NCBI GenBank assembly: GCA_030704615.1
Contig: CM060731.1
Coordinates: 52,266,001-52,330,000, forward strand
Source: Takakia lepidozioides
Taxonomy: Eukaryota; Streptophyta; Takakiopsida; Takakiales; Takakiaceae
Reading direction: 5' to 3'
DNA: 64,000 nucleotides
Shown: piece by piece, positions 54,513 through 64,000 of the stretch
How the letters are laid out: each line of letters opens with the position of its first letter
Numbering within the stretch: position 1 is the first letter of the stretch
Program-made: the position numbers and the translations under genes
The notes under the pieces: generated by a model
Seen by the model: the letters and a program-made list of their open reading frames with translations, nothing else
Databases searched by the model: none
Told to the model about the DNA's origin: nothing

Positions 54513-55790
54513 CTACCTATGTCTAAGGCATCGTGGACACAACCATTCTCCACTAGGAACCTCCTCAAGTGGCAGTGTCAAGCATCCCATGTGCCACCCC
54601 CTTGAGCATTTGTCACACACCAACACGGTCGCGGCACCACCAGCATGCCCACATAGCATGCAACGCAACCCTGCAGGTACCACTGCAAGATTGGGATCTA
54701 TCCTCCCATCCACATGTGGAAGGTGACATGGCGCACAATTGTGCACATGGTCCTTCCATACCGTGCCATCTCAACCCTCCAGAATCAACACTCCTGAAGG
54801 CAACACCTCCCGGACCCACATGCCCTGCTGTGACATCCAAAATCGTAGGCGCTGTCTGCTGCAGATACACATAGTCCCCAGGGTGGAAACGCCGAACACC
54901 TGGCCGATATCCCCCTCCACGTATAGTGGCATACCTCAATGTGTCTCGGTGTTGGGCAATAACAAGGTTCTCAAAAGCCATAGGCATGACTCTCTTGAAC
55001 AATTCTGCCCGCTGGGCACATGCTTGTGTCCACACATCTGGATCATCAAGGTTGAGAACTACTGTAGTCTCCCTACGAGCAAATTCAGCTACCTTGGTGG
55101 GCCATAGGCTATAGGTTTAGCAAACAAGCATCACTTGCCTCGTTCTCGCCTTATTTCCTTCTGCAAGCCATACTTGCGCAAGCCTCGCTTGACTGTTTGT
55201 ACAACCCTCTCTGCCAGGCCATCAGCCTCGGGATGATCCCGAGAAGTAGTGCGGTGATCTATCAAGGCTTGCTCACACAAAGCCTGAAACTCCCCCAAGA
55301 ACTTTCTCCCCTGGTCTGTGAGTACCTCGGCTGGAGCACCAAATTGGCTAAGCACTCGATCTAAGAATGCATACGCAGCCCCCTCACTTGCTTTGTCAGG
55401 CAATGCCACCAGTTCAATCCACTTGGAGAAATGTTTCACCATCACCAGCACATACTTGTTATGGCGAATCGTTAGTGGCAATGGGCCTGCGAAGTCAAGA
55501 CTCCAACGATAGCCCAAACCCATAATGGGTAAATGATGCAATTGTGGAGTAGGTGCATTGAAAGAAGCTTGCACTCTATCACACACCATGCACCTTGCCA
55601 CTAACTGTTGCACATCCGTATGCATGCCCCGCCACCAGTACTGTCCTTGCAGCAAACTATGAGTGCGCCGCACCCCAAAATGTCCCAACTCACTGATCTC
55701 CGGATCGTCATGCACACCATCTATATGACCAATGCTATGGATGGACCAGCTTGAGCTCCCATTGCTGGATGCACAAAAAGGCAGATGCAT
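54513..55790 (-). pseudogene. Integrase with C-terminal PHD finger (copy 4)
   Basis: The frame at 55,131-55,790 holds the integrase zinc block (GHFGVRRTHSLLQGQYWWRG, CMVCDRVQ) and DDE core (LDFAGPLPLTI; VLTDQGRKFLGEF; HPEADGLAERVVQT). The C-terminal strand region follows in shifted frames (RFHPGDYVYLQQTAP near 54,870; VLPSGVLILEG, a stop, DGTVWKDHVHNC near 54,770). Then 54,513-54,690 encodes CMLCGHAGGAATVLVCDKC, SRGWHMGC and SGEWLCPRC, a complete C4-H-C3 PHD finger. PHD fingers read histone H3 tails. Here it stands where chromoviruses carry a chromodomain, so it may have targeted integration. At least one frameshift and one TGA separate it from the core. Confidence 0.8.
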
Positions 55791-55867
55791 GTCATCTTGA
55801 CATCATCTTCTCATCCGTCTCACCATGCCACCGAGCTCCAGTATCATCATGCTCGCTCGTGCATGGA

Positions 55868-56413
55868 TTACGACTCAATCCATCTGCATTCCGATTGAAT
55901 ATCGGCTCGATGCACCACCTGAAAGTCGTATTCTTGAAGCATAAGTGCCCACCGTGCCAGCTTCCCTGTAAGCTTGTCTGACTCCATCAACCACTTCAAT
56001 GGTTGGTGATCCGTGACAAGGGTGAAGAGATTGCCATAGAGGTAGCATCTAAAATGTGCCACTGCCCATACCGTAGCTAGACACTCCCCTTCATAGGAAC
56101 TATACTTCGCCTTGGCATCATTGTTTGAGCGGCTAGCATATGCCACTACGAACTCTCTTCCCTCATTATCCATCTGTGTGAGCACTGCTCCAATCCCCAG
56201 CATACTCCAATCCGTATGTAGCTGGAAAGGCCGCCCCCGAATAGGCCGCCTCAGAATAGGTGTAGAAGTCAATCGAGCCTTGAGTTCCTCAAAGGCTTCC
56301 TCCTGCTCCTCCTCCCACTGCCACTCCTGACCCACCTTGGTCAACTTAGTAAAAACCTTTGCAATGCTGTTAAATCCCTTGACAAACCGTCGATAGTAGT
56401 TTGCCGACCCCAT
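55868..56413 (-). pseudogene. RNase H region of copy 4
   Basis: Starts in the reverse-transcriptase thumb (GSANYYRRFVKGF), then LTKVGQEWQWEEEQEEAFEE and RNase H (LHTDWSMLGIGAVLTQ, AYASRSNNDAKAKYSSYEGE, VTDHQPLKWLM), ending KLARWALMLQEYDF. It is offset by frameshift from the reverse-transcriptase frame that ends near 56,413. Confidence 0.85.
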
Positions 56414-57545
56414 GAATCACGAACTCTGCTAACATCTATGGGGTGTGGAATGCGTGCAATGGCCTCCACCTTCATCTTTTGAACACCCAATCCTCCAGGG
56501 TATATCATGTGACCCAGATACTCAATCTGGTTGTGGAAGAACTTGCACTTCCCAGGGTGCAATTTCAACCCATGCGCTCTCAAGCGCTCAAACACCACCT
56601 GAAGGTGTCTCTCATGCTCCTCAACCGTAGCACTAAAGATGATGATGTCATCAATGTAACACCGGGCAAAGTCTAGCCCCGCGAGAATCCTATCCATAAC
56701 CCTCTGAAACTCTGCAGGAGCATTCTTCAACCCAAACGGTAGGAACCGCCATTGGTACAAGCAATCCTTCCCATGTTGGTCAATCCCCCAGAATGCCGTC
56801 TTTTGCTTGTCAGCCTCTTTGATTGGCAACTGGTGGTAACCGGATCGCAAGTCCAATGTGCTAAACACCTTTGCATGCCCAATGGCATCAAAGATTTCCT
56901 CTGGAGTTGGCATGGCATATCTATCGGACTTAGTCTGACGGTTCACAGGATGATAGTCCCCACACATCCTTCTTTCTGTCCAATTGCCATAGATATCCTT
57001 CTTAGCTAGCATCACCGTTGCCGAGGCATACTCCCCGCCTGACAACTCCACTAATCCAGCTTCGAACAATTCCATAGTCCGTGACTGGATCAATGACCTC
57101 TCCATGTCACTATACCGGTAGGGCCTTCGAAAAAATGGCGTGTCACTTGCCAAATCAATACGAATCTCCTGACCCTTCAAACTCCCCAAATCCTTCAAAC
57201 CAAAGGCAAAGCAATTTCTATAAGCCCTTAGAAATCGTTGGATCCTCCGTCTCTCTCCTCCGGTGACTGTAGGTCCATAACAACCTCTTGGGCCTTGTCC
57301 ACCTAATCTGACTGTGGCGTAGCCTCCACTTGCTCTGCCATAACCACCTTGAGAACATCCTCTGGGAAAAACATTCTCAACCTCTTCAAAAAAATTGGCC
57401 ACCTTGGCCTCCAACTGATCCTCAGTGTATGGCTCTCCCCACTCCTCATATTGCTGCTTGAGAGATCCAAGGACTCTCTCTTTCCGCATCTCATCCCACA
57501 TCTGCCATGGGTGTTTTCACCCCATGATCTTGTGCTCGCCCCCAC
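56414..57545 (-). pseudogene. Reverse transcriptase of copy 4
   Basis: The N-terminal link (residues 1-110) is not a known domain. Then come MLAKKDIYGNWTERRMCGDY, FSTLDLRSGYHQLPI, FLPFGLKNAPAEFQRVMD, the intact catalytic CYIDDIIIFS, and LGHMIYPGGLG. The frame shifts near 56,413 before the thumb. The reverse-transcriptase core itself is open and keeps its catalytic aspartates. Confidence 0.85.
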
Positions 57546-57690
57546 TCACTGCCTCAACCGTCCCGGTTGGCAGAGGGGATACAATACCAAATGGGAGTGC
57601 AGAAGTAGCCACCACTGTCTGCAACCTCCGTTGCTCAGCCATGCACAAGCCAATGACCCATGTCAAGCAATTTAGATCCATTGCTTGCCC

Positions 57691-57983
57691 CCACCAACGC
57701 CGTCGGCTGGAGGGCCGCGACGGCGAGACGTCGCTCGAAGGAGGCCCCTACCATCGGCGCGGACGGCCTGAAAAGTGACGTCCGGCAGTTGCGGGAGTTG
57801 GGGCAGGGGCTCGCGACCCCCATACATCGCATTTTTACGACGTCATTTTGGCGATGCCCATGCGACTGTCGGGCGACGGCCGGACGTCGCAAATTCCGCG
57901 CCTGCCCCCTACCCGAAATCGGCGTTTTCCCAACGCTGCGGCGTGGCTTGGGCGTCGCAAAGGCCCCCCCTTTTCCTGTAGTG
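57691..57983 (-). mobile_element. CACTA-like transposon end with GC-rich subterminal region
   Basis: On the minus strand a terminal sequence CACTACAGGAAAA begins at 57,983, the form typical of plant CACTA ends. About 290 bp of GC- and CpG-rich sequence follow, with repeated GACGTCGC/GCGACG motifs, as in subterminal regions. It abuts gypsy copy 4. I did not find the opposite end in the window, so it is a fragment or a one-sided remnant. Confidence 0.5.
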
Positions 57984-58739
57984 GCCGCAACGGGAACATG
58001 GAGCGTGGGACCCTCGGATGGGCGTGAAGTATACACGAGGGAAGCGGGGGTGGGGATTTGACCGCGGGCCCACGGGGCCCTCCGGTTAGCTCCAGGGTTT
58101 GTACCGACAAGCTTCGCACGCGCGCATTCAACTCCCATCCATGTCTAGTGTAAACCGTCGTTAAACTAGTGGTACAAAGAACTTTACCCCTATTAATAAA
58201 TATAAAAAAACTGAAATTAAATGGATTGCAGATTTGGTTAAGTTTGGAGTCGTTTCTTCAGCACTTAAAACCACTTCCATTTGTTGCAATGTATATTCAC
58301 TTTATTTACTCATGCCATGAAATTCGCCAAAAATTTGACATCATTCCCGGAGTCTTTTATACAATGATGTGTGTGATCCATGCCGCCACCGTGGCATGAA
58401 TTTGTCTTTTGCGATTGTCTAGTCCTTAAGTTCACTTATGAGTTTCCGACACCAAGTCAACCCCAGTCAAGGCGCAAAAGACACGATTCATTCTAGTGAT
58501 ACTTTAATACTAAAAAGAGGGGTCATCCAATCGTTGTGATCCATTCACCCCGTTAGTACTAGATGACATTATAAAGAGAGAGAAATAGAGATTGACGCCA
58601 ACCAAACTTCAAAGTTAGCGAAATAGGAGCCTCTTCGGGGGCATTGCCCAACGTTGGACGGAAATGCAGAATTGTATAGCCAAGAAGTCACAGGCATTAA
58701 CCAACTTCAACAAACATTTTTTTGGATGTTGTGTGAGAC
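57984..58739. other. No gene recognised
   Basis: The first 150 bp remain GC-rich; the rest is AT-rich and non-coding. Confidence 0.35.
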
Positions 58740-60237
58740 ATGCCAGTTAGTTGTGGTGTTGAGATCCAATAGGGGTGGGTGAGTACACTGGAGATGTTAT
58801 CCAACAGTTCTTGGAAGACATTGATTGTAAGCATGAGATGCCAACAACTTACACACTTGAACAAAATGGTGCCTATGAGCGGGAAAATAGGACCATCGTG
58901 GAAATGGTACGAAGCATGATCCACGCAAGCAACATTCATCCACATTTTTCGAGGGAAGTTGCACATATTGTCGTATATACTCTGAACCATACGCATACTT
59001 GTATGGTACCTCACAAGACACCCTTTGGACAGGAGATAAGCCGTCTGTAGCTCACATGAGAGTGTTCGGCTGCGATGCACACATGCATATGCCAAAAGAA
59101 CTGAGAACGAAGCTGGAGGCAAAAAGTCGGAAAAGCGTTTTTATGCGATATAGCTATATAAGCAACTACAGGGTTTGGCTATTAAATGACAAGTGTTGCA
59201 TTGAAGAAAGTCGTGACATACTTTTTAATGAAGAAGACGTCCCAATATCGAGCTCTGACTGCGATGCATGGGTGGCAAGCCATGCAACGTTTCTCATTGG
59301 TGAAATTGAGAGTGCAGGGCGAGTGGGAGCCATACCCACCACGTTCTAGCGCCAGGAGCAGCGCAAAAGGACGAAAAGCCATTGTTCGCTCAAGAAATCC
59401 AAGAACTGTCAGGCAGTCATCCCATCAGTGCTAGTGGTTCACAGTCTCCCATAAACTGATCCATTGCTAGACCCAGCAGGCGGTGACGTGCGTCCCAGGT
59501 GCGGAAGGAGAATTGGTTTCAACATTGGAACCAAGAGTGTGCAATCCGCCAACAAGGTATGGTGATTAGTACTATCGTGTCGTATGCTTGGTGACAAATC
59601 ATACAGAGCCCATGCTACTGGAGGAGCCAACGAGTTACACTGACACTGTACATTGTCATGAATCTGCACAGTGGTTGCAAGCAATGATCGAAGAATACGA
59701 GTATCTTTTGGAGAACGACTCTTGGGAATTACAACCACTCCCCAAGGACCGCAAATGTATAGCTGTAAGTGCGTTTATAAGTTGAAACTCAATGCTGCTA
59801 GTGAGATCGATCAATATCAAGCTAGGCTTTGTGCTAAGGGATACAACCAACGTGCAAAAGTTGACTATACAAAGTCCTTCTCACATGTCGCCAAGTTTGA
59901 CTCGATCAGGACATTGCTCTCGGTGGCGACAGTGGAAGACTTGATGAGTGAGAACAATGTCAGTGGAAGACTTTGAGATCACCCAATTTGATGAGTGAAG
60001 TCTTCCACCGACATTGCTCTCACTTATAGGGCCTCTGATTCTCCTCACATCTTGACGGCTTACTGTGATAGTGACTATGCTACGGATATTGATGATCGGA
60101 AGTCTTGATCGGGAGTGGAGCTCTTCCTTAAACGGTTGCCTAGGCTAGTCGAAAGCAACCCTGTACATCCAGCAATACAACTGAATCGTCCGGAATATAT
60201 TGCTGGAGCTCTTGCCACCAATGAGATTGTGTGGCGG
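58740..60237 (+). pseudogene. Ty1/copia relic: integrase, reverse transcriptase start, RNase H
   Basis: Integrase pieces at 58,775-59,050 (YTLEQNGAYERENRTIVEM, VVYTLNHTHT) and 58,999-59,349 (AHMRVFGCDAHMHMP, then DILFNEE). Reverse-transcriptase start at about 59,640-59,940 (HESAQWLQAMIEEYEYL, YKLKLNA, RLCAKGYNQ, DYTKSFSHVAKFDSIRTL). The polymerase palm is missing. RNase H resumes at about 60,026-60,230 (AYCDSDYATDIDDRKS, a stop, then NRPEYIAGALATNEIVW). The missing palm coincides with a short inverted repeat at about 59,949-60,029 (CAGTGGAAGACT against AGTCTTCCACCG). Confidence 0.85.
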
Positions 60238-60806
60238 GTGAAAGCAAGTTAGGGTGGCTCAGTAAAACTGTAACACATCATTTTTGCAGTACATACTTAC
60301 TCTCTATCGACCCATACTCTTTACATTCTATGAAAAAGATCAAATGGGACTCATATAGGTGTACTCATACTATAACATACTTACCCACTTTAAAGCATCA
60401 TCAGTTAATTCATAAATATTTGGAAGTATTGGACTTTTGAAAAAGTCGTGGCCAAATGCAATAGTACACAAATGTTATTGTTATGGGTTTTTTTTTTTCA
60501 TGGTACATACCAAAATGAAAAAGGACTCACTATAAATAGACACTTTTCTTAAAGAGACTAAAATGACAAATCTAATGGATTAATATTTAATTATATAAAT
60601 TTCATGTACTTTTAAGTACTCCAAACAGCAGTGAATTTTTAAATTGTTCTATAGGAGGAAAATGAATGAATTAAAGAAACTCCCTTCATTGAAAATGTAT
60701 ATTTGCCTATTACAAAGGACCACCAAGCAAGATATGGATCTTTTACCAAAAAATTCTTAAGGACTACAAATGAGGACTTTTCTGAGCCACCGTAGCTTGC
60801 TTTCAC
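60238..60806. mobile_element. MITE-like element with about 28-bp terminal inverted repeats
   Basis: GTGAAAGCAAGTTAGGGTGG followed by CTCAG at 60,238-60,262 is matched in reverse complement by CTGAGCCACCGTAGCTTGCT followed by TTCAC at 60,782-60,806, with two mismatches. The 570-bp span is AT-rich and non-coding. Its left end lies directly after a codon of the copia RNase H, so it inserted into that element. The target duplication was not resolved and the superfamily is unknown. Confidence 0.65.
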
Positions 60807-61580
60807 ACTGGCATTGTCGCTTGCTGAGCAACATTGGTTATCCCCAGCCCGAGCCAACCAGTCTAATGAGTGACGGGTGAATGCAGGAATGACTGGACCA
60901 AAATGGACGTTACCGACACAGTTTTAGATGACTGCAATTGATGGTGTCATCATTTTTTTTTGGAATTAACTCATTAAAACTAAGAACTATATATGTCATT
61001 GGATTCATAGCTTCAATACGCACCCATAACAACTCTCCAATCATGAATTTGATAAGAAATGACAAAGTTATAGACTATTGAAGACCATACAGTGGACTTG
61101 TTTCTGTAGTGAATGGAATTACAATGGACTGAAGAAGTCCTATGTGCCATTGGTCAATTCCATTGAAACTTGGACATAAGGTAGTCATTTTGGTCCACAT
61201 CATACATATGGATTTGAAGTGGCAAAATCCATCTCCATTTGGATCCTATGGACTAATATATGTCCCAAAAATGTGGTTTATTTTGCCAAGTCCATGGTGT
61301 ACTCTGATTTTGATCTTAAGGTGTCATATTTTACTACAAATGATACAAAAATATAATCTACAATGGCTTCGTTGTATATAGACAAATGGATGTAAATTCT
61401 AATTTTCGATATGTCAAATTTTATTCAAATTAAAAACTAAAATTTATAGTAAAAATTATCTTTGATATTTGGGATAAGACCCTTATTAAAAATGTTGAAT
61501 ATACCATTGTCTATCATCATTTGAATTATTTGGGGAAATATCGTCAACTTTAAATTTGGTCATGCACTTCCATGGAATGC
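60807..61580. other. AT-rich insertion within the copia relic
   Basis: About 770 bp of AT-rich, non-coding DNA between the MITE-like element and the resumption of copia RNase H. No repeat or gene identified. Confidence 0.4.
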
Positions 61581-61810
61581 AACATCTGCTGTTTTTGGTC
61601 CACTCAAGCCTACAATTACCTTGACAACCAATCATGCATTCGTCTTGTGAAGAATCCTGTGTTTCATCGTAGGACCAAACATATTGACGTTGTTTTTCAT
61701 ATCATTCGTGAAAAGCACGAGGAAGACCAAATGCATGTCACATATATTCATACTGAAGATCAAATTGTCGATGTGCTTACCAAACCTTTGCCCACCGAGA
61801 AGTGCACTCC
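61581..61810 (+). pseudogene. Ty1/copia RNase H C-terminal end
   Basis: YNYLDNQSCIRLVKNPVFHR, then RTKHIDVVFHIIREK and ADVLTKPLP-type ending (VDVLTKPLPTEK). This is the standard C-terminus of plant copia RNase H and continues the relic that stops at 60,237. About 1.3 kb of inserted DNA separates the two parts. Confidence 0.85.
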
Positions 61811-62408
61811 TCGGCCTTACTGTTGTGTGAAGATTTCAGCTGAAGAAGACTGCCCCATTTGTAGAGTGAGAGTTTTGGATGCAATTTTCTCACGACATCG
61901 CATAATAACTAGTTACTCACTAATCGCTTGTAACCAACCACAAGGTAGTTAGGCTACATTGTCTGGTTGTCATGTTGTCACATACACAGTCTCTCACTGC
62001 TCTGCGATTAGCATAATTTGCAGGTAGCTTGGAAGTTGCTCAGCATATGCTTACATGAGCAGTAGATTGCTTGGTCGTAGCTTTTGGGATCATGTGAAGT
62101 TGTAGCAATCAGTTGGTATACAAGTTAGATCATCATTGTATTCCTTGACAGTCTTGAGTAATACTGAATCTAATCACTTTATTATTGATCTAGGCTTGAC
62201 GTGATTTAGCACAAACAATTTTTTTCACCAAATCACCCATAAACTACCACAAACCATACGTTAAATTTTATTAAACTAAAGAACAAGTGCAAGCCTCTCA
62301 CACATATAGAAATATGCCAAAATGGCTCTCTTCAGCTCCTCTATGAACAACCTTACAATTTTTTTTTGTATGATAACCAATGTCATGCATATGTAGTTTC
62401 TTGGAGGC
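61811..62408. other. Copia 3' flank and intergenic DNA
   Basis: Possibly the copia 3' LTR, but I could not define its borders. No coding sequence recognised. Confidence 0.35.
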
Positions 62409-62888
62409 TTACTGACCATTTGTACCAGTACTCCACACAGGATAACCACGAAAGCCACCTAATACTCCTCCAGGAAGGCAATAAAGTACCAAGTTTCCGT
62501 CATCTTGCAACCTCAGATAGTACCATCCAACACCAACACAGTCTCCGGTATTTACTGTGTTCGAAGCCCATTTAGGTTGATTATTTTGATCGTAAACCAC
62601 CAAGTTTCCATCATCCTGTTGGGTGAGGTAACAATTTACGCCTACACCTCCACTGCCGCTATCCCACAACCGTTTTCCTAGTTCGTCCATATTCTGCAGT
62701 CGTACATCACAGTTCTCCAACATTGAGAGCGTATAGCGCTGATTTGAGCTAATGAGAAAGTTGCCACTATTTAGTTGACCTTCAGCCGCTATGCAGCATT
62801 CAGCATTTGCATCAGCTCCAACATAAGTTAGATATATGAAAAATAGAACTAATACTAGAGAGAAATTGACAAATTTTGTCATAACCAT
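62409..62888 (-). CDS. Secreted bulb-type (GNA-like) mannose-binding lectin
   Basis: I start at ATG 62,888 because it gives a clear signal peptide (MVMTKFVNFSLVLVLFFIYL, cleaved near VGADA); the upstream in-frame ATG at 62,963 would bury it. The mature part is one B-lectin domain of about 110 residues with two mannose-binding motifs of the Q-x-D-x-N-x-V-x-Y type: QQDDGNLVVY and LQDDGNLVLY. A third, degenerate site lies near the N-terminus (SNQRYTLSMLENCDVRL). Two cysteines in between may form the usual disulphide. Family members bind mannose-rich glycans outside the cell and are often linked to defence. The gene is intact and intronless, with no neighbours of related function. Confidence 0.9.
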   Translation of the reverse strand: MVMTKFVNFSLVLVLFFIYLTYVGADANAECCIAAEGQLNSGNFLISSNQRYTLSMLENCDVRLQNMDELGKRLWDSGSGGVGVNCYLTQQDDGNLVVYDQNNQPKWASNTVNTGDCVGVGWYYLRLQDDGNLVLYCLPGGVLGGFRGYPVWSTGTNGQ

Positions 62889-62963
62889 GTTGCAAGTCTG
62901 AATACAAATGTTGCTATGATCCACAAAACCTTGGGGGTATGTAAAGATAAAGATATTTGACAA

Positions 62964-64000
62964 ATAGAGCTCTGTGTTGCTAATTGTAGAGCTCTATTAA
63001 GTATGTATTTTGGGAAGAAGATTTAACACTAGTGCGTGTGTAGTCATGTAGCTCCATTTTTTACCTGATGTGATTAAAAATATTACAAAATATTATTAAC
63101 AAAATAATAAAAATAATAAAAATAATGTGTTGTAAATAATAATGGCGTGAAGAAATGAATGTGAGATAAGATTTTTTAATGACAAAAATTAGTAAAATTC
63201 TTATAACATTCTTTATTAATGGACCAACTTGGTTCAATTGCATAATCAGCTCAATGCACTAAATATACATAAATAAAAAATGTCTATATTCCAAACGAGA
63301 GTTAAAATCAGAAATTCGGCCTATATATATACACTAGACATAACTAGACAACTGTCAATAGTTTAATTATAGTTTTATAGTGCAAAATCAAATGAGGAAG
63401 ACATTGGGGGTTTTGGTGGCAGTGGCTAAGGGAAGAAAAGCCAAAATTGTTAGGTGATCTAGTCGATTTAATGGCTTCTAATGCAAGCTTGAAATCCCAT
63501 TATAATACTAATACATATAATGCACGGCGGAACAATTTTAGCTTGGTGAATGTTGCCAATTGTTAGTAGGTATCGAATTGTGCGGACAATGCTTTGTCAG
63601 ATACTAGGACCACTAACATGTTTTATATTGAAAGTCAACATGATCAGTATACAAATTATTTGCTTTTGTTGATTCTTGGACACACCATCTATATCTGATT
63701 TGCAGATAAAGATGATGTACAAGGTAGTTTAATCTATACAATTAAAAAAAAAGCAAGAAACATGCAAAGTCTCATTAGGATCAAACGAAAAAGATAATGA
63801 TCATTTGCTTAAATGGCATGTTGTAAATAAATCTTTGATTTCAAGAGTTTTTCTCATGAGTCCTAATCCCCTGTTTAAATAGAAAAAAATAGTAAAGTAA
63901 AAATCTTGAATCTCTTAATTCGTAATATACATAATATGCTTTAGTTTTAATTATATCATCCAAAAATTTTATTGATTTCTTTGTAATTAACATAAAAATT
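62964..64000. other. AT-rich intergenic DNA upstream of the lectin gene
   Basis: About 1 kb, strongly AT-rich, with stops in all frames. The lectin promoter must lie in its left part, but no TATA box stands out clearly. Confidence 0.5.

Larger units (their letters stand above)
54255..57690 (-). mobile_element. Ty3/gypsy retrotransposon copy 4 with integrase-PHD finger
   Basis: It reads right to left: gag-pol link (to about 57,690), reverse transcriptase, RNase H, integrase, PHD finger, about 250 bp, a polypurine tract (CTAGGGGGGCGA at about 54,257-54,268) and LTR start. The 5' part is cut off by a GC-rich CACTA-like sequence. Several frameshifts make it inactive. Confidence 0.85.

Noticed and set aside
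57635-58138. GC-rich open frames of 98-167 codons
   Set aside because: Long frames are expected by chance in CpG-rich transposon ends; no motif found.

Overview
This window is nuclear DNA of a land plant, most probably a seed-free vascular plant such as a fern. The evidence is an intronless DYW-class PPR gene, a bulb-type (GNA-like) lectin, a COMT-type O-methyltransferase fragment, plant-type GT-AG introns, and a dense nest of Athila/Tat-like Ty3/gypsy, chromodomain gypsy and Ty1/copia elements. The genus is inference. There is no sign of prokaryotic organisation, and I found no rRNA genes, functional tRNA genes or CRISPR array.

Layout. 1-8,678 (+) is a Ty3/gypsy element (copy 1): frameshifted pol, two extra 3' ORFs, a polypurine tract and a 1.1-kb 3' LTR. 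It cuts an unknown minus-strand ORF (8,679-9,629). 10,149-10,460 is a candidate acidic first exon. 10,537-15,735 holds about 45 tandem 116-bp units, each with a near-perfect hairpin. 15,972-20,085 (+) is the most striking gene: nine phase-compatible exons that give an open 1,051-codon frame, with a ParB/sulfiredoxin-like N-terminus and a beta-class amino-methyltransferase-like C-terminus. 20,338-20,488 is a GTGAGCC-rich terminal module that abuts a minus-strand gypsy relative (copy 2, 20,489-27,683). Copy 2 in turn sits inside exon 5 of a broken paralogue of the ParB/methyltransferase gene (27,684-29,679), and that paralogue ends in the same kind of terminal module (to 30,083).

30.1-32.9 kb is a decayed multi-exon gene of unknown function. 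33.5-36.1 kb holds small fragments (HMA-like, COMT, a SINE, copia gag-protease, an inverted repeat). 37.4-43.3 kb is chromodomain-type gypsy DNA with an internal LTR and a dUTPase-like domain (copy 3), cut by a third terminal module at 43,312. Smaller hairpin arrays lie at 43.8-44.4 and 51.4-51.8 kb in opposite orientation, the second next to a fourth terminal module near 51.0 kb.

Between them lie the two host-like genes of the middle: an intact DYW-type PPR gene (46,027-48,681, -) and the first exons of a short-form tRNase Z (49,455-49,775, +). 53.1-53.7 kb carries a decayed HUH/Rep-like gene. 54.3-57.7 kb (-) is a gypsy element whose integrase carries a PHD finger. A CACTA-like end lies at 57,983. 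58.7-61.8 kb is a decayed copia element split by a MITE-like inverted-repeat element and further DNA. The lectin gene (62,409-62,888, -) is followed by AT-rich DNA.

How it fits together. The two ParB/methyltransferase genes end about 250-300 bp before matching terminal modules, and those modules interrupt gypsy elements. The simplest reading is that this gene is cargo, or the machinery, of an unclassified mobile element that carries hairpin arrays. The inferred nesting, oldest first, is: paralogue-bearing element, gypsy copy 2, the 15.9-20.5 kb element, and perhaps gypsy copy 1.
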